Shown one piece after another: positions 27,311 through 35,922 of a stretch of DNA of 64,000 nt (position 1 is the first letter of the stretch; the number at the start of each line of letters is the position of its first letter). Under the pieces are notes generated by a model. The model ran no database searches. It was not told where the DNA came from and saw only the letters and a program-made list of their open reading frames with translations. Both the position numbers and the translations under genes were made by a program. Source of the DNA: Acidobacteriota bacterium (GTDB lineage: Bacteria; Acidobacteriota; Blastocatellia; Pyrinomonadales; Pyrinomonadaceae); NCBI GenBank assembly GCA_018269005.1, contig JAFDVK010000004.1, forward strand, positions 56,980 to 120,979, written 5' to 3'.

Positions 27311-29563
27311 CTATCTTTGAACCTGATACTGTGACGATGTCACCGTTAGATATACCGCTGCTTGGGCCCTCGCCTTCGCATTTGCGGGTGTCGAAGAGAT
27401 CGCCGTGACCGCAGTCAATATGGTCGAGCGCATCTGCGACGACATCGTGCCGTGCATAAAGCGGTTGTTCATTTCGTCCAGCAGCTTGTTGCCGGTCGCG
27501 TCCGCATTTGAGATCGCCTCCAGGTCTGCAAGATAAAGCTGCGTACCGTTCGGCGTATCCGGCTGCGATACGTTGATGCGGCCGTAAACCGCCGAATTCG
27601 CAAAATTCGCACGCGCGATCGCCGTTCCGGTGTTAAAGATCGCGAACTCAGGGCCGAGAAGCGATGTACCCGGAATCACGTAGCTCGGCGGATAGAAGTT
27701 GAACACCGTCGGCGAATAGAACGGATTCTGCGACATCGCGCGCGGATAGCGGCTGATATTCGCATCACTCTGCGTCGTTCCGTCCACGCTCGTTACACCA
27801 AGCTGGCGATAGAGATTCGTCGTCAACTGAACAGGCTCGCGCAGCTTTCCGTAGTTAGGATCGGTTTTTGAATCGCCGCGTGCCTCCGGATCGAGAAGGA
27901 TCGCCTTGATCACTTCCTTCATCTGCGTCGGACTCGTGCGGTTCGCATTGAACACCGCCGAGATCCGCCCAACGTACGCAGGGCTCGGATCTCCCGTAAC
28001 AAGCTGCTGGATCAAGTACTTCGATACGAAAGGTGCAACGTTCGGATGGTTGTAGATGTTGTCCAATGCCTGATTGAGCGAGGCGTATGCATACGGATAG
28101 ATCGTTGCTTGCGTGTTGCATGTGGGCGGGCCGCAAGCAGCAACGTTCATCGTGGCCGACGAACCCGGATAAGTCAGCAGCGTCTTTGCCGTCAGATCGT
28201 GACTGCCCGTATTTAGGGACATATTGTCCTTGTAATCAGGGCTTCCCGGCACTGCATTGGGACAATTGGCCTGAAAATCCGAAGTTCGGCAGTCACGCCA
28301 GCCCGTAAAGACCTTTGTCAGGTTGGTAACGGTGGTCTGATCATAGGTCGGGATCGGATTTCCCTGGCCGTCGAGTTGGAGCGTTCCATCCTGGTTGAGC
28401 ATGAATAGCCCGATGTTGAAGAGCTGCATTATCTCCCGCGGGTAGTTCTCGTTCGGATTCGTTCGGGTCGAACGGATCATATCGAGATAGTTGCCCATCG
28501 CGGGATTGAGCGTCACGTCATACATCATCTGACGCCAATTCCCGAAGATATTCTTATCGATCGCCTGTTGGTACGCGATCATATGGCTCGACTGCTGCGT
28601 ATCGTTTCCGGAGATTACCCAGAGTTGGTTGAGCGCCCAATTCACACGAAGGCGCAGCTGTGATTCGCCGTAAAGAGCGTTCTTGAAGAACCAGATCTGA
28701 ACCGGATACTGCGTGTAGCGATCGCGGCGACAGGTCAGAGGAACATCGTCAGTTCCGCCGTCGCACGTCGTCGGTGCGGTGGACGGCATTAAGGGAATGT
28801 CGGGATACGGAAAGTCCGCGTAGTTCGATTCGAACTGCTCTGCAAGCCATGTCCTAAGGCCGATACGCCTGACGCGGGCATCGAGGGTCTGAGTCGGGCC
28901 GAAAGTCGCCTGTTCGAGGAACCGCATACGGTCGCTTGACCAGCGATAGCCGACACCGCCATAGGAATCTTCGTTGCCCATCTCCTTTGCTTGAGTGGCG
29001 GCAATGGCCCTTGCAGTGGCAAGCGGCGTCGGGAAGGTTCCCGGCACATCCTTGATGCCGTCCATTCCGCCAACACCAAGTTTCACGACATTGCTGGCAA
29101 GTCCGCGCCAAGCAAGATAAACATTCAGGTCGCCCGGCCGCGGTGCTCCCCAGAACTTCATATCATCGGTCAAAATGACCGTGGCCCGATATACATCGGG
29201 ATAACCGGCCACGCGGCCCAATCCAACTACGGGAAAGCGATAGAAATGGCCTTCGCTGTCGCTTGCATAAACACGAAAAGCGTTAGCGCCCTCGCCCGGC
29301 ATTAAGGCCACGTTCGTAAAATAGAGAGCGATCTTCGAACCTGTGTCGAATGCTCTGTTATTTGCTATCCGCTCGAGCGAACCTTTTCCGCGAACCGATG
29401 AATCGGTCGCAAGAACCCGTGTCGAATCCGGCGAAGTAAGCAAGATCGGTGTGGGCGAATTTGGATCAGGATCGCTATCCGCCAAGGCCGAACCAACGAA
29501 AAATACAGCCACCATAGCTGTCAACAAAACTCGTGGGGCGGCGCCAAGTAACCTGCCAACCAT
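27311..29563 (-). CDS. DUF1800 family exported protein
   Basis: 750 residues from ATG 29563, which has a perfect AGGAGG upstream and gives a signal peptide ending ALADSDP. After a beta-rich N-terminal domain (about 30-190) the DUF1800 region follows: RFLEQATFGPTQ, NFWKNALYG-like WFFKNALYGESQLRLRVNWALNQ, NYLDMIRSTRTNPNENYPREIMQLFNIG, FTGW. Proteins of this family are exported, large and uncharacterised. Forms an operon with DUF1501 (13-base gap). Some relatives are reported in polysaccharide-related clusters; nothing here shows that. Confidence 0.9.
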   Translation of the reverse strand: MVGRLLGAAPRVLLTAMVAVFFVGSALADSDPDPNSPTPILLTSPDSTRVLATDSSVRGKGSLERIANNRAFDTGSKIALYFTNVALMPGEGANAFRVYASDSEGHFYRFPVVGLGRVAGYPDVYRATVILTDDMKFWGAPRPGDLNVYLAWRGLASNVVKLGVGGMDGIKDVPGTFPTPLATARAIAATQAKEMGNEDSYGGVGYRWSSDRMRFLEQATFGPTQTLDARVRRIGLRTWLAEQFESNYADFPYPDIPLMPSTAPTTCDGGTDDVPLTCRRDRYTQYPVQIWFFKNALYGESQLRLRVNWALNQLWVISGNDTQQSSHMIAYQQAIDKNIFGNWRQMMYDVTLNPAMGNYLDMIRSTRTNPNENYPREIMQLFNIGLFMLNQDGTLQLDGQGNPIPTYDQTTVTNLTKVFTGWRDCRTSDFQANCPNAVPGSPDYKDNMSLNTGSHDLTAKTLLTYPGSSATMNVAACGPPTCNTQATIYPYAYASLNQALDNIYNHPNVAPFVSKYLIQQLVTGDPSPAYVGRISAVFNANRTSPTQMKEVIKAILLDPEARGDSKTDPNYGKLREPVQLTTNLYRQLGVTSVDGTTQSDANISRYPRAMSQNPFYSPTVFNFYPPSYVIPGTSLLGPEFAIFNTGTAIARANFANSAVYGRINVSQPDTPNGTQLYLADLEAISNADATGNKLLDEMNNRFMHGTMSSQMRSTILTAVTAISSTPANAKARAQAAVYLTVTSSQYQVQR

Positions 29564-29803
29564 AACTTTTCCTCCTAAACTGCTTTTGACGAGTACTTTA
29601 AAAGCCGGCAACCTGCGGGATCGATGCCGTTCAAGAATGTTTTACATTTTTAAATCTACACTTTTCCATGCATTTTGCCAACCAATTTTTTTCTTTATTT
29701 GCCAAATATTTTCTACCACCAATAGACGCTGTGGAAGTGTATTTGGCCGAACAATTTTGAATAGATATTCGTCTTTTTGCCCGAGTGCTGAAATAATCAT
29801 CCG

Positions 29804-30715
29804 ATGCCGGTGAATTTCACTATCAAAACACCCGAAAACTTCTCTTTCGAACACACTTTGCTAAGCCATGGCTGGTACGACCTGGCTCCATTTGGCCGTT
29901 CGGGCAGCACAAAGCTATCCATGGTGCTGCGTCGCGGAAAGGCCGGGAAGCCGATCGAAGTGAACGTTCGAGGGACCGTCAAAGCGATCAAGGTCAGCAT
30001 CGACGCCGATAACGCCGATAACGTCGACCGCGAGGGCGTGATCCGTGATATTCGGCATATTTTCCGGCTAGACGAGGAATTCGAAGGCTTTTATGAAGCG
30101 ATCGAAGAGTGCAGTGCGGTCGGTTGGGCAGCGGATGTAAAAGCGGGGAGATTGTTACGCGGCCCAAATGTCTTCGAGGACCTGGTCAAAACGCTCTGCA
30201 CGACCAATTGTTCGTGGGCGTTGACAAGGATAATGGTGAATAATCTGGTCGATGAGCTGGGCGATGCGACGGCAAACGGCAAAAAGGCGTTTCCGACCGC
30301 ACAAGCAATGGCCACAGCGGACGAGAGCTTTTACCGTCAAATTATCCGCAGCGGCTATCGTGCCCCTTTCTTTGTCGAATTGGCCGAACGCGTTTCGAGC
30401 GGAGAACTCGACCCGGAAAAATGGCTTGAAAGCGAACTCTCGACCCCTGACCTCAAAAAAGGGATCAAGAAAGTGAAAGGAATTGGCGACTACGCCGCTG
30501 ACAATCTGCTGAAACTGCTTGGCAGATACGATTGCCTTGCGTTGGATTCCTGGGTTCGCGGCGGCTTCTACAAAAAGCACAACAAAGGCAGAAAGTGCGC
30601 CGACAAAAAGATCGAAAAACACTATAAGAATTTCGGGGAATGGCGCGGTCTCGCGATCTGGTGCGATATGACCGAGGACTGGTTCTTTGGCGAAGGCCGC
30701 CGGAACGATAAATAG
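29804..30715 (+). CDS. HhH-GPD family DNA glycosylase
   Basis: 303 residues. The N-terminal domain (about 1-90) resembles the AlkA/OGG1-type beta domain. A helical HhH-GPD domain follows, with hairpin KKVKGIGDYAADNLLKLLG and the catalytic Asp in CLALDSWVR. There is no four-Cys Fe-S loop, so it is of the AlkA/OGG type rather than the MutY/Nth type. Likely removes alkylated or oxidised bases by base excision repair; the exact lesion cannot be told. Divergent from DUF1800 with a 240-base gap. Confidence 0.8.
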   Translation: MPVNFTIKTPENFSFEHTLLSHGWYDLAPFGRSGSTKLSMVLRRGKAGKPIEVNVRGTVKAIKVSIDADNADNVDREGVIRDIRHIFRLDEEFEGFYEAIEECSAVGWAADVKAGRLLRGPNVFEDLVKTLCTTNCSWALTRIMVNNLVDELGDATANGKKAFPTAQAMATADESFYRQIIRSGYRAPFFVELAERVSSGELDPEKWLESELSTPDLKKGIKKVKGIGDYAADNLLKLLGRYDCLALDSWVRGGFYKKHNKGRKCADKKIEKHYKNFGEWRGLAIWCDMTEDWFFGEGRRNDK

Positions 30716-30807
30716 CTCTGTAGTTCGGCCAAAGGACGCTTCCGTTTCGTCTAACCTTCAGCCGCGGCAACTTGCTCGCGGACTATTTTCCTCGGAGGTT
30801 AGCACTT

Positions 30808-31299
30808 ATGAAAGCAAAATTCTTAAAGGCAATTATCGCTCTCTCCGCCTTTGTTTTATTACTCGGCCTTGCAGATACGGCATCTGCTCAATATCGCCGC
30901 GGTCAGCGTTACCGAACTGCGGCCACAAAAGCTCAGGTAGATCGGGTTATCAAGCGAGTTGAGAACCAACTCGACCGCTTTGTCGGTGAATATGACCGCT
31001 CGCTTGACCGCAGTCGCCTTGACGGCACAGGACGCGAAGACTGGCTCAACAAACGCGCAAGAGATTTGGAATCTGCGACCGATGAACTTCGGCGGGAATT
31101 CGATAGGCGCGATTCTTGGTACGAGAATCGTGATGAGGTGCGTCGCTGTTTGAACATTGCGAGCGATATCGACAAGAGCATGCGATCGCTAAGGCTTGGG
31201 CCTGCGACCGAAAGCAATTGGGCCAAAGTTCGTGCCGAACTCAACGCTCTCGCAGACGTCTTCAATGAGCCGCGGATCGGCTCACGAAGGTACAAATAG
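30808..31299 (+). CDS. Small secreted helical protein
   Basis: 163 residues from ATG 30808, supported by GGAGG at 30794-30798 and a clean signal peptide (MKAKFLKAIIALSAFVLLLG...SAQ). The mature part is basic and highly helical (VDRVIKRVENQLDRFVGEYDRSLDRSRLDG, heptad-like), possibly a coiled coil. No family recognised. Followed by a strong terminator, so a single-gene unit. Confidence 0.75.
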   Translation: MKAKFLKAIIALSAFVLLLGLADTASAQYRRGQRYRTAATKAQVDRVIKRVENQLDRFVGEYDRSLDRSRLDGTGREDWLNKRARDLESATDELRREFDRRDSWYENRDEVRRCLNIASDIDKSMRSLRLGPATESNWAKVRAELNALADVFNEPRIGSRRYK

Positions 31300-31328
31300 C
31301 ACGGGTTAGCGAACTTCTGGCTTTGATC

Positions 31329-31369
31329 CGGCTCTTTTTGACGACCGCCTGTCGAAAAGAGCCGTTTTT
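31329..31369 (+). terminator. Rho-independent terminator
   Basis: CGGCTCTTTTTGAC pairs with GTCGAAAAGAGCCG (31351-31364) around CGACCGCCT, followed by TTTTT. Thirty bases after the secreted helical gene. Confidence 0.9.
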
Positions 31370-31463
31370 GTTAAACACTTTCGGCTCGATTTCGTAGAAG
31401 CCATATAGGCGCGAAGTTCGCCGGATGTAGTATTATTTCCTCTTACGGGCGGATAAGTCTTAG

Positions 31464-33128
31464 ATGATCGGAGCCGGAAGAGTTTTACAGCAGAGATACC
31501 GAATTGACCGTCAGATCGGCCAAGGCGGGATGGGCGCCGTCTATATTGCGACCGATGAACGCTTTGCGAGCACGGTCGCAATCAAAGAAACGCTGTACAT
31601 GGACGACAACTATCGCAAGGCGATAGAGCGCGAAGCTCGTCTGCTGAACAGCCTGAAACATAACGCCTTGCCGCGGGTCAGCGATCATTTTGCGGAAGAT
31701 AACAGTCAGTTCCTCGTTATGGAATACGTTGCGGGCGAGGACCTTTCCACGATCCTCGAGCGCGATAGGAAGCCGTTCCCGGTCGAAAAGGTGCTCGGCT
31801 GGGCAGATCAACTTCTTGACGCGCTGGATTTTCTGCACTCTCAGGTCATTCCGGTCGTTCACCGAGACATCAAACCGCAAAACCTGAAGCTCACACCCGG
31901 CGGCAAGATCGTGCTTCTCGACTTTGGCCTTGCTAAAGGAAATCCGACCGATGCCGGTCATCAAACCGCGGCAAAGAGCATATTCGGATACTCGCGGAAC
32001 TACGCCTCGCTCGAGCAGATACAAGGCACGGGAACAGACCCGCGAAGCGATCTGTATTCGCTGGCGGCTACGCTCTATCACCTGATGACCGGTGTTCCGC
32101 CCGAAGACGCATTGACGCGTGCGATGGCGGTTTTGACGCGCAAGCCTGATCCCCTGAAGCCCGCAAATATTATAAGGCCCGATATACCTGCGGGAGTTGC
32201 CGGCGTTCTGCAGTCTGCACTTGCCCTTGACGCGGCGGAGCGGCCGGCGACCGCCAGCGATATGCGGCAGATGCTGCGAGATCACGAAAATTATGCTCAC
32301 CTTGCAGTAGCTCCTGCGGAAGGTTTTGCACCGGCAGAAACTTCTCGTGATGTCCACTATCAGGCTACCCAGCTAATGCCGGAAACGACGAGAGCGGTTC
32401 CCCTTGCAAGTGCAGCCAGGACGGAAGTGCTTGAGTCGGCAGATTCGCACGAAACAGCCGTTCGGCAGCGAGACTTCACGGAAAACACACCTCCTAGAAG
32501 CCGAAAGAAGATCGCGGCTGCTGCTGCGGCCCTTCTCCTCGGCGGCTCGGCTCTTGCTCTTGGCGGAGCATACATGGCGAACCCGTCGCTCTTTGGCAAC
32601 GGTCCGCAAGAACCGGTCAACGCGGCTCCGCTTGTAACGCAGCCTTCGGCCGACAGTCTCATTCCGGCAGATAATTCGAATTCTGCGTCTAATAGTGCAG
32701 AGGCCGAAAACAAGGAAACACCGGGAATAACAGAAGACCGGGCCGGAAGCAGCGAGAAACCCAGAACGACGACCGAGCCAAAAACTCAAGACACTTCGCA
32801 GTCAACGAAGAAGTCCGGAAAGGTGACGATCAAAGGTGATGATGGTGATATCACCATGGACGATCTTGACGATCCAAGCGAGATCATCATAACCAAGCGG
32901 AACCCGGACGGCAGCACTACCACCACAAAAGTAAACCCGCCAAAGCAGCCGAATAGGAGAAAGTTCAATCCGCGCGTGCCGAATGTGCCGTACGAATTCA
33001 GCGTTCCCGAAGGGCTTACACCGCAGCAGGAAAGACAGGTGCGTGAAGCATGGAAGGAAAGGCAGCGGGAGATCCGCGAACGGAACGAACGGCAAAGATA
33101 TCAAACGAATCAGCAAACGCCTCAGTGA
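31464..33128 (+). CDS. Membrane-anchored PknB-type serine/threonine protein kinase
   Basis: 554 residues. The Hanks-type kinase domain covers about 1-275: Gly loop IGQGGMGAVY, Lys41 (VAIKE), HRDIKPQN (D135, N140), D153-F-G and an activation segment ending SLEQ. A juxtamembrane region of about 75 residues is followed by a membrane span at 350-371, then a Ser/Asn-rich extracytoplasmic tail of about 180 residues with DGDITMDDLDDPSE and a Pro/Gln/Arg-rich end. No PASTA repeats. It probably senses envelope signals and phosphorylates cytoplasmic targets. Its end overlaps the convergent plsC-type gene by 7 bases. Confidence 0.92.
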   Translation: MIGAGRVLQQRYRIDRQIGQGGMGAVYIATDERFASTVAIKETLYMDDNYRKAIEREARLLNSLKHNALPRVSDHFAEDNSQFLVMEYVAGEDLSTILERDRKPFPVEKVLGWADQLLDALDFLHSQVIPVVHRDIKPQNLKLTPGGKIVLLDFGLAKGNPTDAGHQTAAKSIFGYSRNYASLEQIQGTGTDPRSDLYSLAATLYHLMTGVPPEDALTRAMAVLTRKPDPLKPANIIRPDIPAGVAGVLQSALALDAAERPATASDMRQMLRDHENYAHLAVAPAEGFAPAETSRDVHYQATQLMPETTRAVPLASAARTEVLESADSHETAVRQRDFTENTPPRSRKKIAAAAAALLLGGSALALGGAYMANPSLFGNGPQEPVNAAPLVTQPSADSLIPADNSNSASNSAEAENKETPGITEDRAGSSEKPRTTTEPKTQDTSQSTKKSGKVTIKGDDGDITMDDLDDPSEIIITKRNPDGSTTTTKVNPPKQPNRRKFNPRVPNVPYEFSVPEGLTPQQERQVREAWKERQREIRERNERQRYQTNQQTPQ

Positions 33129-33751
33129 TTTCCGACCGACACTATTCGCTCCTTAAGCCGTTGTGTTTCGATCCGCGCATCGTCGGATTCGGGCAGGAAC
33201 GGCTCGTGGTACACGATCTGAAGTGACCTAAAAACTCTTGGCATCGCCCGGCCCTGCGGCCAGATCCGGTTTCCGCCTACGATCGTAACGGGTAAGACAG
33301 GTGATCTGCGCGCGATCGCGATCCGCATTGCTCCTTCCTTCATCTCGAGGAGTTCGCCGGTCTCGATCTGCCTTGCGCCCTCGGGAAAGATCACAAGAGC
33401 AGCGCCGTCATCAAGGGCACGGATCGCGGTCCGGAATGCGGCGGCGAAGCTCCTTGCATTCTGCGAAACCGGAAACGCGCCGAGATACCGTATCAGCCGG
33501 CCGATGAAAAACCATCCAAAAGCTCCGTCAAATGCCATGAACTGGGTCTTTTGGCTTATGGGCGAAGCGATCCATACGGGATCGATATAAGTTTGATGAT
33601 TTGCCGCGACCACATAACCTGTGTGACCGGCCGGCGGGATATTCTCTAGGCCGACATATTCAATGCGCCAGAGAACTTTGCTGATCGTGCGAGCGATGCT
33701 CTTTAGCGACCTGGCAACGATCGGGGATGGATATTGGAGTTCAGCCGGCAC
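33122..33751 (-). CDS. 1-acylglycerol-3-phosphate O-acyltransferase (PlsC-like)
   Basis: 209 residues. Contains the acyltransferase motifs NHQTYIDP (NHx4D), GRLIRYLGAFPVSQ and FPEGARQIETGEL (FPEG). It transfers an acyl chain to lysophosphatidic acid at the inner membrane in phospholipid synthesis. Length is near normal. A different acceptor is possible, since these motifs are shared across the superfamily. Confidence 0.85.
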   Translation of the reverse strand: MPAELQYPSPIVARSLKSIARTISKVLWRIEYVGLENIPPAGHTGYVVAANHQTYIDPVWIASPISQKTQFMAFDGAFGWFFIGRLIRYLGAFPVSQNARSFAAAFRTAIRALDDGAALVIFPEGARQIETGELLEMKEGAMRIAIARRSPVLPVTIVGGNRIWPQGRAMPRVFRSLQIVYHEPFLPESDDARIETQRLKERIVSVGNH

Positions 33752-33821
33752 AAAGAAAACGGATCGAACAGCTCAATGGTCTGTCCGATCCTACTAGCTT
33801 AGCCGTAAGGTTGGCAATTCT

Positions 33822-34643
33822 TCAAGAAACGAGGTCCATATCGTACTTCTCCTCGCCAATGGAGTTCTGCGCAATGAACATCTTCTCGGTCGGAAAACGT
33901 TGATCGACAAACTCCAAATGAAGAGATGGGAGCTGATTCTTTCGTTCCTTCCGATTACGGACAACGGCGACCGAATAGAAGCGGAAATCTTCGCACGCGA
34001 CCTTTACGCGTTCACCCACTTTGACGGGCAGCGAACAGAGCACCGAAACGCCTGCCGTGCTGATATTCTGCGTCATACAGTCTTCCTTTTGGGCGGTCCT
34101 TTCAGTCTTTCCCTTCAAGCGGGAAACGGACATTGGAATGCTGATCCAGAATCGCGAATTCCTTCGCGGCATGAACTCCGTCGCGGATTCGATTATCCGC
34201 CAAAGGCCGTTGGCATGCATCCCGATGATCCGGTAGCCCTGAGAGCGGTTCTCAATGTGGCTGTCAGGCGGCGTCTTCCCGATGAAGCCAACACCGACGT
34301 GATAAACTTGCTTGCCATCGACCTCAGCCTGGTTGCAGAACTGCACAACGCCGACGACCTGATAGATCTTTTCGCCTTTGTCGTAGGCGCGCAAAGAGTC
34401 ATCAAGAGGCATCGTCAGCTGTATCAAGCGGCCCACAACGCACGGCTGCGTCAGCGTAAAGCCCGCTCCGTTTCGAGAGATGCTCGTTACCGGTGTGATC
34501 TCTTTCCAAGGTTCGTCATCGCCTGTAACCTGTACGATCGCTTTGAGGTCGATCTCGTGCCGGGCGGACGCCCGCATCTCGGGCTGTCCTGTTGGAGGAA
34601 TATGTTCAAATTCTGTGCTCATGCGAGTGGGGGCGACGGTCAT
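33822..34643 (-). CDS. PilZ-like two-domain protein, copy A
   Basis: 273 residues if started at ATG 34643; TTG 34652 and ATG 34622 are alternatives. Two beta-barrel-like halves: RASARHEIDLKAIVQV...ISRNGAGFTL (about 25-115) and RRNSRFWISIPMSVSRL...MTQNISTAGVSVLC (about 165-255). Both resemble PilZ domains with an R-x3-R motif and a D/N-x-S-x2-G motif. The second half ends LHLEFVDQRFP. It is paralogous to the next gene upstream (GFIGKTPPD and LHLEFVD shared). Possibly a c-di-GMP receptor. Confidence 0.7.
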   Translation of the reverse strand: MTVAPTRMSTEFEHIPPTGQPEMRASARHEIDLKAIVQVTGDDEPWKEITPVTSISRNGAGFTLTQPCVVGRLIQLTMPLDDSLRAYDKGEKIYQVVGVVQFCNQAEVDGKQVYHVGVGFIGKTPPDSHIENRSQGYRIIGMHANGLWRIIESATEFMPRRNSRFWISIPMSVSRLKGKTERTAQKEDCMTQNISTAGVSVLCSLPVKVGERVKVACEDFRFYSVAVVRNRKERKNQLPSLHLEFVDQRFPTEKMFIAQNSIGEEKYDMDLVS

Positions 34644-34705
34644 GCTTGTCAATACGTGGGAACCCGGCCAGTCGATCTATTTGTCCTTTTAGTTTTTAGT
34701 TCGCG

Positions 34706-35458
34706 TCAATCTATGCCTTCCAACGGAAAGAATCGATCAACGAATTCAAGATGCAGGCGAGGAATGCCATCCGGGCCGGTCCGCCGGCCGCGAACAACCG
34801 AAATGATCTTTATATCGTGACGCAGGCTTACAACGCGAACGAATGTACCGGCCTCAAGGTCCCATTGGGTAAAGATAGCGGCTCCGCCGAAGCTGATATT
34901 CTCCGTCACGGTGGATTCGCTCTTGATGACTTCGCCAGATTCATCAAGCAGTTCTATAACAAGTGCTTCCGGGATGTGGAAGCGGGTCTGCTTTCGCAGG
35001 TCTTTTGGCAGATCGCTGTCATCTGCGCCTAGATCCATTTCGCCTATGTGCCAAAGGCCTTCGTCCTCGCGATGAGTTATATCGTATAGACGAGAAGGGT
35101 CAGCAAGATAATTGTCAGGAGGCGTTTTCCCGATGAAGGCAACTCCACAGGCGTATTGGGGATTCTCGGGGCTAGGGCTCGAATCGATACAACGGCGAAC
35201 CAATCCCCAGATCTTGTACTGCGGCTCAGTAAAGTCATACACACGCAGCTGCCGAGGCATCGGGATGGTCAGCATTATCAGTCGGCCTCGTTTTGTCGGG
35301 CGTTTAAGCAAGAATCCGGCGCCGAAGGCAGAGACATCCTGGAGCCTTGTTATCTCATTCCACGAGACATTCCCGTCGATCTTTACTTCGACCCGGACCG
35401 GTAGGGGAAGCGCTATCCTCTGGATTCTCCGGTTTTCTTTTACGTAGGCGGTTGACAT
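34706..35458 (-). CDS. PilZ-like two-domain protein, copy B
   Basis: 250 residues, same plan as the downstream gene: RRIQRIALPLPVRVEV...VSAFGAGFLL, GVAFIGKTPPDNYL, then KQTRFHIPEALVIELL...TENISFGGAAIF and a PRLHLEFVDRFFP end. The two genes are tandem duplicates that have diverged. The second domain keeps an NxSxxG box; the N-terminal RxxxR is weak, so c-di-GMP binding is uncertain. Confidence 0.7.
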   Translation of the reverse strand: MSTAYVKENRRIQRIALPLPVRVEVKIDGNVSWNEITRLQDVSAFGAGFLLKRPTKRGRLIMLTIPMPRQLRVYDFTEPQYKIWGLVRRCIDSSPSPENPQYACGVAFIGKTPPDNYLADPSRLYDITHREDEGLWHIGEMDLGADDSDLPKDLRKQTRFHIPEALVIELLDESGEVIKSESTVTENISFGGAAIFTQWDLEAGTFVRVVSLRHDIKIISVVRGRRTGPDGIPRLHLEFVDRFFPLEGID

Positions 35459-35922
35459 GGGTTTTTGGCTGCTGAGGATAGTGTTCTAGATTTTTGAAAA
35501 ATGGCCTTTTCAGCCCGGGTCTTGGGAACTTTGGGTGGTAGAGCCAATATTGACAGAGGACGCCGCACTTCTGGCGGCAATATCAGCCTAGTTAACTAAA
35601 CGACGGTTTCTTTACGTCTTCCAGATTTCGCGATCTGTTTCTGCATAGGGGTCAGTTTCACTTACCATTTCAAGGCGATGTCGCCGGTTCCGGGAATACC
35701 GAACACCCGAGCCCGTTTTAGGCTGCATTTCACCTTGTATTTACTGGGCAAAAATGAACTTTCAGGATGGTCTGCCAAGTTGCGAGAGAGGCCCAGCAGC
35801 CTGTAAAATAGTATTACCTATCAGATGGGGATTTGTAAACACTTTTTTTGGCATCACTTCTCCTTATACCGTCCGTAAACTGATGCTGGCCGAAGCCCTT
35901 TGACGGAATATTTGTACACAAA
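35459..35922 (+). promoter_or_regulatory. 464-base gap before gyrA
   Basis: No coding frame of credible length. It contains a GCCGC/GCGGC stem at about 35564-35581 and T-rich blocks near 35840. It should hold divergent promoters for gyrA and the PilZ-like pair, but I could not assign -10 and -35 boxes with confidence. Confidence 0.3.
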
